DNA from: Roseiarcus sp963820095
GTDB taxonomy: Bacteria; Pseudomonadota; Alphaproteobacteria; Rhizobiales; Beijerinckiaceae
Length of the DNA stretch: 64,000 nt
Direction: 5' to 3'
NCBI GenBank assembly: GCA_963820095.1
Contig: CAWFZA010000017.1
Coordinates: 1-64,000, forward strand
Shown piece by piece: positions 9,250 through 20,024 of this stretch. A program made the position numbers and the translations under genes. Position 1 is the stretch's first letter. Each line of letters opens with the position of its first letter. Under the pieces are notes generated by a model. It did not search any database and was not told the DNA's origin. It saw only the letters and a program-made list of their open reading frames with translations.

Positions 9250-10355
9250 CCGCGCACGCCGCTCAACGCCGCCCGGACGCGGCAAACGTCTTAAACGCGC
9301 TCGCCCAACCGCTGCTCATGGTCGACGCCCAGGGCATGTTGATCGACGTCAACGCCGCGGCCGAGATCTTTTTCGACATGGGCCGGGGCGCGCTGCTGCG
9401 CTCGCGACTTACCGATCTCATTCCGTCCGACTCCCCTGTGCTGGCGCTCGTCGCGGACGCCCTGAGCAATCGCGCGACTGTCAACGGCTATAAGATCGAC
9501 ATTTCTACGCCCCGGATCGGCAACCGAAACGATGTGGATGTTTTCGTCGCGCCGCTGTCGCACACGGACGACGCCGTCGCTATTATGCTGCAAGAACGTG
9601 CGATTGCTGAAAAAATAGACAGGCAACTCACGCATCGCAGCGCGGCGCGGTCAGTCAGCGCGCTTGGGCTCATGCTCGCGCATGAGATCAAGAACCCACT
9701 CTCCGGCATTCGCGGCGCGGCCCAATTGCTCGAGGCGGGCGCAAGCGACGAGGACCGAGCGCTGACGCGGTTGATCTGTGAAGAAACCGATCGGATCGTC
9801 AAGCTCGTCGATCGGATGCAATCGTTCGCCGTTTCAACGCCGTCCCAATGGGAAAAAATCAATATTCACGCCGTATTGGGCCACGTCAAGCGGTTGGCTG
9901 AGGCCGGGTTCGCGGGCCACATCCGCTTTGTTGAAACCTATGATCCTTCGCTGCCGGAATTGCTGGGTTCTCGCGATCAGCTCATCCAGGTGTTCCTGAA
10001 TCTGGTGAAGAACGCCGCCGAAGCCATTGGCGACGATAGCGTTGACGGCGAGATCATCCTCACAACCGCCTATCGTCCGGGCGTGCGCCTGCGCACCACG
10101 CCGAACGCCGAGCCGGTCGGTTTGCCGCTGGAAATCTGCGTTCGGGACAATGGCCCAGGCATCGCGCCTGAGATTCTCGGCAATCTGTTCGATCCGTTCG
10201 TCACGACGAAAGCTCAGGGCTCTGGTCTGGGTCTTGCACTGGTGGCCAAACTGATTGGCGACCATGGAGGCATTATCGAGTGCGAGTTGCATCCGCGCAG
10301 GACCACGTTTCGCGTGCTGATGCCGTTGGACTCGCCGCGGGCGGCGGCGAGATGA
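9246..10355 (+). CDS. ntrB: Nitrogen-regulation sensor kinase NtrB (GlnL)
   Basis: This 369-residue soluble histidine kinase/phosphatase controls NtrC according to nitrogen status through PII. It has an N-terminal PAS domain (about 10-125), then the H-box SALGLMLAHEIKNPLSGIRG with the phosphoacceptor at about His146, the N-box NLVKNAAEAI, G1 RDNGPGI and G2 GSGLGLALV. No membrane segment is present, as expected. The start ATG 9246 overlaps the dusB stop, and ntrC begins 28 bp after the ntrB stop, giving the classic dusB-ntrB-ntrC operon. Nothing is missing from the catalytic core. Confidence 0.95.
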   Translation: MTAHAAQRRPDAANVLNALAQPLLMVDAQGMLIDVNAAAEIFFDMGRGALLRSRLTDLIPSDSPVLALVADALSNRATVNGYKIDISTPRIGNRNDVDVFVAPLSHTDDAVAIMLQERAIAEKIDRQLTHRSAARSVSALGLMLAHEIKNPLSGIRGAAQLLEAGASDEDRALTRLICEETDRIVKLVDRMQSFAVSTPSQWEKINIHAVLGHVKRLAEAGFAGHIRFVETYDPSLPELLGSRDQLIQVFLNLVKNAAEAIGDDSVDGEIILTTAYRPGVRLRTTPNAEPVGLPLEICVRDNGPGIAPEILGNLFDPFVTTKAQGSGLGLALVAKLIGDHGGIIECELHPRRTTFRVLMPLDSPRAAAR

Positions 10356-10383
10356 TCGGACGAGCGTCGGGGCGAAGGAGCGC

Positions 10384-11871
<1,488 letters not shown>

Positions 11872-11963
11872 GACGGAGCTTTAAGCTCGCGCGGGGTCGC
11901 CGGCGCTCCGTTTGGGATTTCTTGAAACAAGGGTGTTTGGCTTTGGAATCCGTCAATTCAGGC

Positions 11964-11990
11964 TTGGATTTCCTTGGATTTCCTTGGATT
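11964..11990. repeat. Short tandem repeat, 10-bp unit
   Basis: The 10-bp unit TCCTTGGATT occurs twice in perfect tandem (11971-11990), preceded by a partial copy (CTTGGATT at 11963-11970). It lies in non-coding DNA downstream of ntrC. No function is apparent. Confidence 0.85.
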
Positions 11991-12215
11991 CTCTCGTCCG
12001 AATCCAGACTTATCAATGGGTTACGCTGGATTCTCGCGGAAAGAAATTTCTCGCGCGGCCTCTCGCCTTGGGGCCCGCTCCAGACGCCGGAGCGCGCGCC
12101 CCGGTTCGGGCTTCGGAAGGAAACAATTGTTCATGAAGCAAGCTTAACTGGGTTTTGGATTTTCTGCAATCGATTGTCGCCGCAATTGCCGTGCGGCCGT
12201 TCCTTTCCGCAGTCT

Positions 12216-12245
12216 CTATCCAAAAGCGCTCTATCCAAAAGCGCT
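12216..12245. repeat. Perfect tandem repeat, 15-bp unit x2
   Basis: CTATCCAAAAGCGCT is present twice head to tail (12216-12230 and 12231-12245) in the gap between ntrC and the ABC transporter. It is non-coding and may reflect replication slippage. Confidence 0.9.
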
Positions 12246-12387
12246 CGCGATCAAAGCCGATCAGTTGGAGCGGTTTCGAGCCAATAGCGGACATTCCCCG
12301 ACGGCGCAGCGAATGGGTCAACTCTGACTGGATGCACTTCAGTGGAATGGCCAAAGTTCGTCTGACGCAGGCCTTATGCCTCCGCGT

Positions 12388-14290
12388 TCACGATTGAGTT
12401 GCAAACGACTGCTTCTCGTCCGCCCGAGCCAGCGTGCCGCTTGCCATAAGCCCCCAGAGCTGGTCACCAGAAATATGTCTTGGGGAACCGTCGTACACCA
12501 CTCGTCCGAGACTGAGGACGACAATCCTGTCGGCAAGCGCACGCACCGTGGACAGATCATGTGTGACCAGAATCACGCCCGTCCCGCTCGCCGCGATAGA
12601 ACGGATCAGTCGAGTCACTTGAGCGGTCTGCTTGACCCCAAGTGAGGCAGTTGGCTCGTCAAGGCAGATTAGCTTCACTTGCTCTGCTAGGGAGCGGGCA
12701 ATCGCGACGGATTGACGTTGACCTCCCGACAAGGACCGCACAAGGATGCTATTGTCTCCGAGGGTAACGCCGAGCGTGGCGAGCTTTGTAAGGCACTCCG
12801 CGGCTGCCCTGTGGTCGTCGCGAACGGGAATGAAGCCAAGCCAACGCCGGGTATGCTCACGACCTAGCATCATGTTGTGGGTGACGCTGAGATTCGAGCA
12901 GAGCGCGAGGTCCTGGTAGACGGTCTCAAGACCCGCGGCCCGTGCGTCCTGGGGGCTCTGAAAATGCACGGATCTGCCCTCCAGCATCATCGAGCCCGCG
13001 TCGGGTTGAATTGCGCCGGAAATGATCTTGACCAACGTGCTCTTGCCGGCGCCGTTGTCACCGAGAAGGCAAACCACTTCTCCCTTGCCGACCGTGAATG
13101 ACGCTTCTTCAAGCGCCGTCAGCGCCCCGTAGGACTTCTTCGCGCCGGTGACCGAGAAGGCAGGGGCGATATGAGCCTGCGAGGCGTCCGCATAGGCCGC
13201 GCTGTCCGGGCCAGGGGTCGAAGCGCCAGACGGTGAACCCCTGTTGAAGTCGGTGAACGATGGCTGCGCGCCGCGGGCGCGCGCCGCGCGTCTGCCGACG
13301 GCAACCTGATCCGCCACGAGCGCGAGAAGCAGCATGCAGCCAACAGCGACAGACTGCCACCACGATTGCAGGCCCATGAAGATGAGGCCGGCATTCAGGA
13401 TGCCAATGGTCGCCACACCGATCGCGATACCGAGCGGACGGCCCGCGCCTCCAGCGAAAGCCACGCCGCCGAGGATTGCAGCGGTCAAGACGTCCAACTC
13501 GAAGCCAGCGCCGATGGTTGGGCGTAATACTGCCGAGCCGTCCGGCGACCAGCACTGCAACGAGCCCAATCAGAAGGCCGTTGACGGCGTAAAGACCGAC
13601 GACCGTGGGGGCGACAGGAACGCCACAGAGTTCAGCCGCCCTCGGGTCGCCGCCGATGGCGTAAATGCGAAGCCCGGTCACGGTGCGAGTCAGTATGAAA
13701 GAGCCGACGACGAACACGGCGACCGCGATAATCACCGTATATTGGACTGCCCATATCTTGCCCCGGCCGAGTTCCAAGAGCGCCGGCGGGAAACCGTAGA
13801 CCGCCACACTGCTGACAACGTAGGCGAGCCCGCCATAGAGGGCCAGCATCGCGAGCGTCACGATCAGAGGCGAGATGCTCAGCTTGCGCACAAGAATCCC
13901 GTTGATCAGGCCGAGAATAAAGCCGAGCCCCAGACCGGTCGCGATGGCCAGCATCGTTTCTTGCGTCACCACGGCGACCTTGGCGACGATGATCCCAATG
14001 AGGGCCATCATGCTGCCGATGGAGAGATCCACATAGCCGGCGATCAACAACGCCGAAGTCCCCAACACGGCGATCAGGATCGACGTTGAATTCACGCCGA
14101 TGGTGATGAAGTTCCCGATCGCGAAGAACGAGGCGTTGAGCACAGAGAATACGGCAACGAGACCGACCGCCACGAGCGCCAGACCGATGCGGCCTGAGGC
14201 CTCTCCGGGAGGCTTGGTCCCAAGCCGCAAGTTTGCGACCCAGGTCGCGATGGCCCGGCCGCTCTCTCTCGGGATGCTCCCCGAGTTCAT
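12388..14290 (-). CDS. Sugar-type ABC transporter: fused permease and ATP-binding protein (frameshifted)
   Basis: The N-terminal half (about residues 1-330) is an RbsC/BPD_transp_2 permease with some 8-10 hydrophobic segments (LLIAGYVDLSIGSMMALIG, LGLINGILVRKLSISPLIVT, RIYAIGGDPRAAELCGVPV). The C-terminal half (about 370-630) is a single ABC ATPase with Walker A GDNGAGKST, signature LSGGQRQ and Walker B LICLDEPTASLG. In typical ribose-type systems the ATPase is a separate double-domain protein, so this one-chain design with one nucleotide-binding domain is unusual. The frame breaks near 13519 in the permease; removing one base restores RLGSITPTIGAGFELDV. The start ATG 14290 has the ribosome-binding site GGAGG. 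The substrate-binding protein gene lies just upstream in the same operon. Confidence 0.85.
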
Positions 14291-14364
14291 TTGGCAACCT
14301 CCAAGGAGGGGCGGCCGGCGAGCCCAGCGCATCCAGCACTCGCCCGTCGTTGAACGGTGTGAGC

Positions 14365-15534
14365 CTACTTGGCCTTGGCCTCGGACGACCAGGGGAAGTT
14401 CACGTATTGGTCGCGGGTATCGAAACAGATGTTGCCATACATTTTCAGGTAAGCGTCTCGGCGCGCCGGATCGGCATAGACCGCCGCCGGATTGGCGAGG
14501 TCCGCCTCATATTGCTTGAGGTTGTCGCCGGTAAGAGCGCTGGGAAGGACATCCATCGCTTGGGGAACGCTCTTGCCGTCGAGCCAATCGGCGGCGTGCT
14601 GCCCCATTGCGTATCCGAAGACGGGTGAGGACAGGGCGATGCTGGCCTTGTAGGGGCCGTTGGCCTTCTTGATTTCCGCGACGGCCTCGGGTTCGCCATC
14701 GATACCGCCCAGGAACTGATCCGGTCGAGCCTTGCCAGCCGCCTCGAGGGCGGCGAGCGCTCCCAGTACGACCGTGTCGGCGCCGAGGACGACATCGATA
14801 TCCGGATGCGCCTGCAGGATGGTGTTCATTGTCGCGAATCCGCCCTCCTTGTTCACCGGGTTGGGGGTGATGTCGGCGACGATGGTCACGCCCGGAAGAC
14901 CTTTGAGGCCATCGCGCATGGCGGCGAAACGCGGCGCGAGAAACTCGATCTGATCCTGCGTCAGCAGGACGACGTTGGCCTTACCGCCGAGATGAGTCTT
15001 GATGTATGCCACCGCTGCGTCGGTCAGCGCCTTCCCCGTTGCGTATTGCGGCGCATTGAGCAGCGAGGTCGCTGGCGGTGGCACGATGGTGCTGACATAG
15101 CCGCCGGCCCACATGATTTCCTGGAGGCTATGGCTCAAGGAAGCCGGATCGACGGGCGCCGCGGCGACCGCACCGACCTTCGATGAGAGGAACAGTTGGA
15201 CCTGTTCAACCATCTTGGCCGCGTCGTTGTTGGCCAGCGCGCGGCGATATTCGAGCCCGCGATCCTTGGCGGCCATCGCCAGCCCGCGATCCACGCCTTG
15301 CATGAACTCGCGCTCATTATCCTGCGCGAAGGCCAACACTTTGGCCAGACCCGGAGGCGCGCTACACGCGGGCGCGTTTGGATTGAAGGCTGCAAAAACG
15401 GTCGGCTTGGTGATGCCAGCAGGTCCGTCCTCGGCGTTCGACGAGACGGTGCTTCCCAGCAAGCCAAACGCCATCAGCGCCGCCAACGGCAGCGGGGCCA
15501 ATCCTCGGCCAGCGGCATGAGTCGTGATTGCCAT
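14365..15534 (-). CDS. Sugar ABC transporter substrate-binding protein
   Basis: This 389-residue periplasmic binding protein of the ribose/galactose (Peripla_BP_4) class starts with a signal peptide (about 1-35, LPLAALMAFGLLGSTVSSNA). The mature part has the PBP1-fold signs: AAAPVDPASLSHSLQEI, a helix-strand repeat, DIDVVLGADTVVLGALAALE and QFLGGIDGEPEAV. The ATG at 15534 was chosen because GGGAG lies about 8 nt upstream; a longer in-frame start at 15567 is possible. It is the first gene of the transporter operon, followed 74 bp later by the fused permease/ATPase. The cargo cannot be told from sequence; a sugar or polyol is likely by family. Confidence 0.85.
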   Translation of the reverse strand: MAITTHAAGRGLAPLPLAALMAFGLLGSTVSSNAEDGPAGITKPTVFAAFNPNAPACSAPPGLAKVLAFAQDNEREFMQGVDRGLAMAAKDRGLEYRRALANNDAAKMVEQVQLFLSSKVGAVAAAPVDPASLSHSLQEIMWAGGYVSTIVPPPATSLLNAPQYATGKALTDAAVAYIKTHLGGKANVVLLTQDQIEFLAPRFAAMRDGLKGLPGVTIVADITPNPVNKEGGFATMNTILQAHPDIDVVLGADTVVLGALAALEAAGKARPDQFLGGIDGEPEAVAEIKKANGPYKASIALSSPVFGYAMGQHAADWLDGKSVPQAMDVLPSALTGDNLKQYEADLANPAAVYADPARRDAYLKMYGNICFDTRDQYVNFPWSSEAKAK

Positions 15535-15883
15535 CTGTCGTTTCTCCCAGTGATTGATCTCGGTCAACTCACAATTTCTTCAAGCGGGGCTGACGCTTTT
15601 CCTTAGAGTTATCCGGGTTCGCTTGGCTGAGTCAAACGATTTTCTCCAGTGGAAGCAACCAGTAGCATCCAGATAGCTTGAGTTATCGAGTTGGCTAATC
15701 TGCTCACACGCAATTCTAAAACTTTGAGTAGACTCGGTAATTCTTGCATTGCCTTACGGTAATTGGGGGCAGGAGAGCCCCGCAGCAGCGGGGCGCCGCG
15801 AGGGCCTTCAAGAGTCGCAGTTGAGCAACATCGTTGCCGGTTTGCCACGAATCCGCTACATACTCGCGCCAATCTGTTGAGAG
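15535..15883. other. Divergent intergenic region (transporter operon / ntrY)
   Basis: This roughly 350-bp region is between the divergently transcribed substrate-binding gene and ntrY, with lower GC in its first 200 bp. It must contain both promoters, but I see no strong matches to name. A perfect GC stem-loop is listed separately. No gene is supported. Confidence 0.6.
15777..15794. promoter_or_regulatory. GC-rich stem-loop upstream of ntrY
   Basis: GCCCCGC and GCGGGGC form a perfect 7-bp stem around the loop AGCA, about 90 bp before the assigned ntrY start and not followed by a T-run. It could be the end of transcription from upstream or an element in the ntrY leader. Function unknown. Confidence 0.4.
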
Positions 15884-18148
15884 TTGCGGAGCCTTCGGTT
15901 CACGGATTTGACTGGAACGACGACTATCAACGCGCGGGCGTCGGCAATCCTGGATGACGCCCGGCCGACCGGCCGCTTTGGCATTGTCGTGGTCGGCGCG
16001 GCTTTCGTCCTCGCTCTGGCGACGTTCCTCGTTTTCGCGGGCGTCACGCCGATCATTCCCACCGCGACCGTCGTCCTGATCTTGATGGTGGGCGACGGCC
16101 TGGTCGTCCTCATTCTCATCGTCCTGATTTCGGTGGAGCTGGCGCGGCTCAGAGCGGCGCGGCGGGCGGCGCGGGCGGGAGCCCGGCTGCACAGCCGGTT
16201 CGTCGCCTTGTTTTCGCTGGTCGCCGCCATTCCCGCGATCATCACCGCGACCGTGGCCGCGGTTTCGGTCGAATGGGCGATCAATCCGCGGTTCATGACC
16301 GACGTCGCGGCCTTCATCAACGAAGCCAACCAGGCGACCCAGCTCTACCGCGAATCTCAGTGTCGCGCGCTGTTGCGAGATGTCGAATTGACCGCCGGCG
16401 ATATCGGCCGCAGCTCGCTCCTGCTCCAGTCGGACCCCACTCAGTTTACGCAATACTTCAGTTCGCGCTCCAAGACGCTCGGCTTTACCGCTGCCGCGGT
16501 CATGAAAAACGATGGAACGCCAATCGTTGTCGCGCAAGGGTCGGATGAGAAGCTCATCGCCAGACCCGAGCCGTCCGACTTCCAGGACGCCGTGAATGGC
16601 GAGGCGCTCTGCGGCTTTCTCGGCGTCGGCAACATCTTTGTCGGCATTCGCCCGATCCCCGGCGCCGACGGACGATTCCTGTATGCGGCGCGGGGGATTG
16701 ACCCTTTGGCGGCCAAGGTTGCCGAAGACGCCGCGCTCGTGTCCAACATGTGGGGACGCTTCGAGGCGCATAGGCACAGCTTGGAATTGGGTTTTGCGAC
16801 CGTTTTCGTGCTCCTCGCGCTCACCATGCTGTTTTCCGCCATCTGGCTCGGCCTCGCCTTCGCCAATCGACTGGTGAGGCCGATCCGCGGCCTGATCCGC
16901 GCCGCGGACGAGGTCGCTTCCGGCAATCTCAACGTCCAGGTGCCGACGCGACGGTCTGACGGCGACCTCGGCCATCTTGGGGACACGTTCAACAAGATGA
17001 CCTCCGAGATCCTGCGCCAGCAGACCGGCTTGATCGATGCGAACGCGCTCAACGACGAGCGGCGCGCATTCATCGAAGCGGTGCTGTCGGGGGTGCCGGC
17101 GGGCGTCCTCGGCGTCGACCACGATGGGGTCATCACGATTTCGAACGCCGCGGCCGAGCGGTTGCTCGGCGGCGACCTCGGCCTGATCGGCCGGCCGCTC
17201 ACCACCGTCCAGCCGAGCATTGGTTTCATCTGGGAACAGGCTCGATCGCTCAGGCTTAGGCTTCATCAGGGGCAGGCGACTGTCCTGCGGGACGGCCGCG
17301 AACGCGTTCTCAACGTGCGGGTCACCGGCAGTCCTGGACGCGATGGTCGGGCGAGCGTCATCACTCTCGACGACATCAGCGATCTTGTGACCGCTCAACG
17401 CACCGCCGCCTGGGCCGACGTCGCCCGCCGCATCGCCCACGAGATCCGCAATCCCCTGACGCCGATCCAACTCTCGGCTGAGCGGCTGAAACGACGCTAC
17501 GGCCGGCACATCGTCGAGGGCAGGGACGTATTCGACCAGTGCACCGACACCATCATTCGGCAGGTCGACGACATCAAACGCATGGTCGACGAATTCTCGT
17601 CCTTCGCCCGCACGCCAAAGGCGCGCCCCGCGCGCGACGACCTTACCGATTGTGTGCGCCAAGCGGTCTTCCTGATGCGGGTCGGCCGCGCGGACGTCAC
17701 TTTCGAGGAGCAATTGCCGGATGAACCGGTCTTAGCCGACTTCGACCGGCGGCTGGTGTCGCAAGCGCTCACGAATGTCTTGAAGAATGCGACCGAAGGC
17801 ATCGATGCTTTGAATGGCGACCATGGCAAAGGCGTCGTCACAACGACGGTGTCCGTGGATGGCGCGGGCTTTGCCGAGATTGCCGTCAGCGACAATGGCA
17901 AAGGCTTCCCGCTCGAGGACCGGCATCGTTTGACCGAGCCCTATGTCACGACGCGAGCCGAGGGAACGGGGCTCGGCTTGCCGATTGTCGTCAAAATATT
18001 CGAGGACCACGGCGGAAGCGTGGAGCTTCTCGACGGGCCCGCGCGTCCCGACGGCGGTCGCGGCGCCAAGGTCTTGATGAAACTGCCGTTGCATCGCGCT
18101 GAAGACAGTGCAACGCGGCCCGAGAAGGAGAGGATCGGTTCGTCCTGA
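15884..18148 (+). CDS. ntrY: Nitrogen-regulation membrane sensor kinase NtrY
   Basis: This 754-residue inner-membrane histidine kinase has three or four N-terminal membrane segments (about 31-110), a periplasmic/sensory stretch, another membrane segment (about 300-325) followed by HAMP (RLVRPIRGLIRAADEVASG) and a PAS domain (about 385-500). The kinase core has the H-box RRIAHEIRNPLTPIQLSAER (phospho-His about 519), N-box ALTNVLKNATEGI, G1 VSDNGKGFP and G2 GTGLGLPIV. It pairs with NtrX, whose ATG overlaps its TGA (18148). The start is uncertain: TTG 15884 gives this length, and GTG/TTG codons nearby could also serve. In this genome it is cut off from ntrC by the transporter operon on the opposite strand. 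Confidence 0.93.
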   Translation: MRSLRFTDLTGTTTINARASAILDDARPTGRFGIVVVGAAFVLALATFLVFAGVTPIIPTATVVLILMVGDGLVVLILIVLISVELARLRAARRAARAGARLHSRFVALFSLVAAIPAIITATVAAVSVEWAINPRFMTDVAAFINEANQATQLYRESQCRALLRDVELTAGDIGRSSLLLQSDPTQFTQYFSSRSKTLGFTAAAVMKNDGTPIVVAQGSDEKLIARPEPSDFQDAVNGEALCGFLGVGNIFVGIRPIPGADGRFLYAARGIDPLAAKVAEDAALVSNMWGRFEAHRHSLELGFATVFVLLALTMLFSAIWLGLAFANRLVRPIRGLIRAADEVASGNLNVQVPTRRSDGDLGHLGDTFNKMTSEILRQQTGLIDANALNDERRAFIEAVLSGVPAGVLGVDHDGVITISNAAAERLLGGDLGLIGRPLTTVQPSIGFIWEQARSLRLRLHQGQATVLRDGRERVLNVRVTGSPGRDGRASVITLDDISDLVTAQRTAAWADVARRIAHEIRNPLTPIQLSAERLKRRYGRHIVEGRDVFDQCTDTIIRQVDDIKRMVDEFSSFARTPKARPARDDLTDCVRQAVFLMRVGRADVTFEEQLPDEPVLADFDRRLVSQALTNVLKNATEGIDALNGDHGKGVVTTTVSVDGAGFAEIAVSDNGKGFPLEDRHRLTEPYVTTRAEGTGLGLPIVVKIFEDHGGSVELLDGPARPDGGRGAKVLMKLPLHRAEDSATRPEKERIGSS

Positions 18149-19515
18149 TGGCTGCTGACATTCTTATCGTTGATGATGAGGAAGACATCCGCGGACTCGT
18201 CGCCGGCATTCTGGAGGATGAGGGATACGGCGCGCGTCTGGCGCGCGATTCGGACGAGGCGATCGCGGCCGTCGAAGCGCGCCGTCCGCAATTGATCCTC
18301 CTCGACATATGGCTGCAGGGCTCGAAGCTCGACGGCCTGCAGCTGCTTGAGGCGATCAAGCGTCAGCATCCGAATGTGCCCGTGGTGATGATTTCGGGAC
18401 ACGGCAACATCGAGACGGCGGTCAGGGCGATCAAGCTCGGCGCCTACGATTTTATCGAGAAGCCATTCAAGGCGGATCGTTTGATTCTCATTGCCGAACG
18501 GGCGTTGGAGACCTCGCGCCTGAAGCGGGAAGTCAACGATCTGCGCGCTCGCGGCGGCTCCGCCGACCGGATGGTCGGGTCTTCGTCAGCGATTCTGAAC
18601 TTGAGGCGGATCATCGAAAAAGTCGGGCCCGCCAACTCGCGCATTCTCATTTCGGGCGCCGCCGGATCGGGCAAGGAACTGGCCGCTCGGCTCATTCACG
18701 AGCATTCGACGCGCGCCAACGGACCCTTTGTCGTCATCAACGCGCCGACAATGTCGCCCGACAGAATGGAGGCGGAGCTGTTCGGGGTCGAATCCGGCGT
18801 CGAAGGGCAGGGACGTGTCGGCGCGCTCGAGGAGGCGCATGGCGGCACGCTCTACCTGGACGAAATCGCCGACATGCCGCGCGAGACTCAGGCCAAGATC
18901 CTCCGCGTCCTGGTCGATCAGAACTTCCAGCGCGTCGGCGGGGCGTCGCGCGTTTTCGTCGACGTGCGCATCATTTCGTCGACGAGCCGCGATTTGGCGG
19001 AGGCGATCACGGAGGGGCGTTTTCGCGAGGATCTCTTTCATCGACTGTCGGTGGTGCCGATTCGAGTTCCGTCGCTCGCCGAGCGGCGCGAGGACATTCC
19101 GGAGCTCGTTCAATATTTTTTGAAGAGCGCCGCAGCCAGCATGGGGGTTGCGCCTCGCCGGGTCGGCTCGGACGCGATGGCGGTGCTTGAATCGCACGAC
19201 TGGCCAGGAAACATCCGGCAGCTCAGGAACAATGTCGAGAGGGTGATGATCCTTGCGCTCGGCGATCCGAACGCCGAAATTTCCGCTTCGATGCTGCCGG
19301 CGGAGGTTGGCGCGCTCGTCCCGGCGGTGCCGAGCGGCATCGGCGGCGAGAAACTGCTGAGCCTTCCGCTTCGCGAGGCGCGGGAAGCCTTCGAGCGCGA
19401 CTATCTCGTGGCTCAAATCAGCCGCTTCGGCGGCAACATCTCCCGAACCGCCGAGTTCATCGGCATGGAGCGCTCGGCTCTGCACCGAAAGCTGAAGTCT
19501 CTCGGCGTCGAATAG
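18148..19515 (+). CDS. ntrX: Response regulator NtrX
   Basis: This 455-residue NtrC-family regulator has a receiver domain (1-125; phospho-Asp about 53 in LILLDIWLQ), an AAA+ domain (about 145-370; Walker A GAAGSGKE, GGTLYLDEIADMP) and a Fis-type C-terminal HTH (ISRTAEFIGMERSALHRKL). The sigma-54 contact loop GAFTGA is absent: where it should follow ELFG the protein reads VESGVEGQGRVGALEEA. That agrees with NtrX proteins of alphaproteobacteria that do not work as ordinary sigma-54 activators. It is translationally coupled to ntrY and followed by hfq. Confidence 0.93.
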   Translation: MAADILIVDDEEDIRGLVAGILEDEGYGARLARDSDEAIAAVEARRPQLILLDIWLQGSKLDGLQLLEAIKRQHPNVPVVMISGHGNIETAVRAIKLGAYDFIEKPFKADRLILIAERALETSRLKREVNDLRARGGSADRMVGSSSAILNLRRIIEKVGPANSRILISGAAGSGKELAARLIHEHSTRANGPFVVINAPTMSPDRMEAELFGVESGVEGQGRVGALEEAHGGTLYLDEIADMPRETQAKILRVLVDQNFQRVGGASRVFVDVRIISSTSRDLAEAITEGRFREDLFHRLSVVPIRVPSLAERREDIPELVQYFLKSAAASMGVAPRRVGSDAMAVLESHDWPGNIRQLRNNVERVMILALGDPNAEISASMLPAEVGALVPAVPSGIGGEKLLSLPLREAREAFERDYLVAQISRFGGNISRTAEFIGMERSALHRKLKSLGVE

Positions 19516-19729
19516 GGCGTCTTGGTCACAGCAGGCCGGGCGCGATCGGCTCCATCGCGATGAGGCGCTGTGGGCCGAGGTTACGAAAGCCTCTTTAACA
19601 GTGTAATTTCGGTCTATGAGTTCGCCCGCCTTACTTTCTATGCTATGACGTAAAACAACTGCGCGTCCGCAAAGGCGCGGGTGACGACAACAACGCTGGC
19701 TGAAAATGGCCCAACCAACGGAAACACGA

Positions 19730-19978
19730 ATGGCAACCGAGAAGGCGCAAAACCTCCAGGACACGTTCCTGAATCACGTGCGAAAGTCGAAGACGTCGGT
19801 CACGATCTTTCTCGTCAACGGGGTGAAATTGCAGGGTTTCGTAACTTGGTTCGACAATTTCTGCGTCCTGCTTCGACGCGACGGACATTCGCAGCTCGTC
19901 TACAAGCACGCGATCTCCACGATCATGCCGGCAAGCCCAATCACCATGTTCGAGGCGGTCGACGAAGACCCCCGCTGA
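19730..19978 (+). CDS. hfq: RNA chaperone Hfq
   Basis: This 82-residue Sm-like protein forms a hexameric ring and pairs small RNAs with mRNAs. The Sm1 motif (VTIFLVNGVKLQGFVTWFDN) and the Sm2 motif YKHAISTI are intact, with the proximal-face LLRRDGHSQLVYKHA. I prefer the ATG at 19730 (MATEKAQNLQDTFLNHVRK), which matches the usual N-terminus; an in-frame ATG at 19706 would add eight residues. It lies between ntrX and hflX, the common alphaproteobacterial order. In diazotrophs Hfq promotes nifA expression, which fits the ntr context, but no nif gene is present here. Confidence 0.95.
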   Translation: MATEKAQNLQDTFLNHVRKSKTSVTIFLVNGVKLQGFVTWFDNFCVLLRRDGHSQLVYKHAISTIMPASPITMFEAVDEDPR

Positions 19979-20024
19979 CATTGCTCCCTCTCGCGGAGCC
20001 ACGGACGGCCGGGAGCGGACGGCC

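Larger units (their letters stand above)
11872..12387. other. Intergenic region between ntrC and a convergent ABC transporter
   Basis: This is about 515 bp without a supportable gene, between the ends of ntrC and the minus-strand transporter operon. It is less GC-rich than the flanking genes and contains two short tandem direct repeats (listed separately). Open frames here have no family features. In many relatives ntrY follows ntrC directly, so this stretch may be the boundary scar of the transporter insertion. Confidence 0.6.

Noticed and set aside
15716..17713. Minus-strand open frame of 665 codons
   Set aside because: It is antisense to ntrY, which has full kinase motifs; the frame has no family features.
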